From Burkholderiales bacterium (lineage in GTDB: Bacteria > Pseudomonadota > Gammaproteobacteria > Burkholderiales > Casimicrobiaceae): DNA of 16,761 nt. The notes under the pieces were generated by a model, which saw nothing but the letters and a program-made list of their open reading frames with translations, was not told where the DNA came from and ran no database searches. The position numbers and the translations under genes were made by a program. This document shows positions 15,965 through 16,761 of the stretch, in pieces. The stretch covers positions 1 through 16,761 of the forward strand of contig JANXNO010000580.1 of the NCBI GenBank assembly GCA_025354075.1, written 5' to 3'. The number at the start of each line of letters is the position of its first letter. Position 1 is the stretch's first letter.

Positions 15965-16543
15965 TCAGTCACCCGATAGTTTCAAAAATCCACGAACTTC
16001 TTCAGAAGAAAAATTTTTTGACAGCTCAGTTTGCAGCGCTTGAATCACTTCTGGCTTGACCGCAAACGTGTCGTCAAGAATCTCTGTTTTGAAACTTACG
16101 AAATACAAGTCACACCAAGTCTTTAGCGCTTCACAAAAACTTGCGAGATTCGGCGCAATCTTGAAAGGCTCCCACCGTCCAGTCCCATGCTGTGCCGCGT
16201 AGACACTGGCGTCCGATAAGTCGCATGACACCATTATCGGATCGCCAATTACCTGACCGATGCATATGAGTTGATGCGGCCAATCGGGCAGTAAAGCTCC
16301 ATGATTTTCTGAGGAGATTCGATAACCTACCTGCCATGCAACAAAATTTTTTGCGCCGAAAATCGTAAAGTGCTCGGCGATCCACGGAACTTCCACATCG
16401 CTATTTCCAACACTTTGCAACCAATTATGCAAAGTCAGAGATATTGGCAATACCGAAGATGACGGAACTGATTCAGCGACGATTTTTTTTTCGCCATTTT
16501 TGCGGCTCGTATGGAGAGTCAAAGCTTTGTAGGCATCGTTCAT
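15965..16543 (-). CDS. probable immunity protein, SUKH (SMI1/KNR4)-like
   Basis: The 192-residue product has no signal peptide or membrane segment. Its central part, GYRISSENHGALLPDWP, CIGQVIGDPIMVSCDLSDAS, VYAAQHGTGRWEPFKIA and the helix LASFCEALKTW, resembles the SUKH superfamily: an IG-x-GDP strand pair, then a V-x-x-A-x-HG-x-G-x-W stretch and a terminal helix. SUKH proteins are common immunity partners of polymorphic toxins with nuclease tips. ATG 16543 begins immediately after the toxin stop (TGATAATG); a GTG at 16555 is a possible earlier start. Base composition is AT-richer than the hut genes and an A9 run lies near its start. Function is inferred from family likeness and position; the family call is moderate. 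Confidence 0.65.
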   Translation of the reverse strand: MNDAYKALTLHTSRKNGEKKIVAESVPSSSVLPISLTLHNWLQSVGNSDVEVPWIAEHFTIFGAKNFVAWQVGYRISSENHGALLPDWPHQLICIGQVIGDPIMVSCDLSDASVYAAQHGTGRWEPFKIAPNLASFCEALKTWCDLYFVSFKTEILDDTFAVKPEVIQALQTELSKNFSSEEVRGFLKLSGD

Positions 16544-16545
16544 TA

Positions 16546-16761
16546 TCAGCAGCACCCTACATTTTTTTCGTAGTCTTTAATCATGGCTTCTCGATCAATA
16601 AGTCTGCCTTCGGTCGCGTTCTGATAGTTGCCACGATGACCTTGTAGGCCATTTAAATGATCGCCACCGCTTGGACCATTTGATAAGAAGGTAATGTTTC
16701 TGGGATCACCAGCCCATGCGGGCGCGCTAGCGGCATTATTTATATGGTGACCGGTAAACCC
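16546..16761 (-). CDS. C-terminal tip of a probable Rhs/polymorphic toxin, GHH-type nuclease
   Basis: The frame is open from the right edge to TGA at 16548-16546, giving the last 71 residues. They read GFTGHHINNAASAPAWAGDP, then RNITFL, DHLNGLQGHRGNYQNATEGR and LIDREAM. The GHH start, the P-x-N-I stretch and later H-x-x-x-x-x-H are the pattern of GHH-signature HNH/Endo VII nuclease toxins found at the C-termini of Rhs and related effectors; His5, His6 and the later histidines would form the metal and catalytic site. The N-terminal Rhs body must lie beyond the window and is not seen, so the carrier type is inferred from the Rhs relic at 15656-15922 and the immunity-like gene directly downstream. 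A secreted or contact-delivered DNase is the likely role. Confidence 0.7.
   Translation of the reverse strand, partial: GFTGHHINNAASAPAWAGDPRNITFLSNGPSGGDHLNGLQGHRGNYQNATEGRLIDREAMIKDYEKNVGCC

Overview
The window looks like a chromosomal segment of a moderately GC-rich betaproteobacterium, probably Burkholderiales. This rests on a Bug/TctC-type solute receptor, a five-enzyme (formylglutamate) histidine-degradation pathway, codon use and family content; no rRNA or tRNA is present to confirm it.

Layout, left to right. (1) 2-559, the 3' part of a Bug-family (TctC) periplasmic binding protein on +. (2) 601-1467, a SAM-dependent methyltransferase on -. (3) An inverted-repeat element (1536-1635), then glutathione reductase (gor, 1658-3016, +). 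(4) A repeat-rich junction (3017-3308) with a head-to-head pair of hairpin repeats, a roughly 117-bp MITE-like inverted repeat and a probable terminator for hutF. (5) A complete hut locus: hutC-hutD-hutI-hutG-hutF on - (8173 to 3309), every junction a 4-base stop/start overlap; divergently on +, hutU-hutH followed by a three-gene ABC importer of NitT/TauT/SsuA type (11596-14216). A perfect 16-bp palindrome at 8210-8225, matching known HutC operators, lies inside the -35/-10 spacer of a strong promoter for hutU. (6) 14217-15386, an FHA-EAL fusion protein on -, abutting the ABC ATPase gene tail to tail. (7) 15387-16761, an AT-richer accessory end on -: the last 71 codons of a probable Rhs/polymorphic toxin with a GHH-type HNH/Endo VII nuclease tip, its SUKH-like immunity gene, and downstream a decayed piece of Rhs core with a YD repeat.

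How the genes work together. HutH makes urocanate from histidine, HutU makes imidazolonepropionate, HutI makes N-formimidoylglutamate, HutF deiminates it to N-formylglutamate and HutG yields glutamate and formate. HutC, relieved by urocanate, should repress both arms from the shared intergenic region. HutD is the usual accessory cupin-like protein. The ABC genes sit in the same transcription direction directly after hutH and are a reasonable candidate for uptake of histidine, urocanate or a related imidazole.

Most notable points: a repeat element forms the C-terminus of HutI and supplies the ribosome-binding site of hutG; the promoter-embedded HutC palindrome; the toxin/immunity/Rhs-relic edge; and four distinct dispersed-repeat types in one short region. 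I saw no clear case for a wholly new system. The right edge is the place most worth extending.
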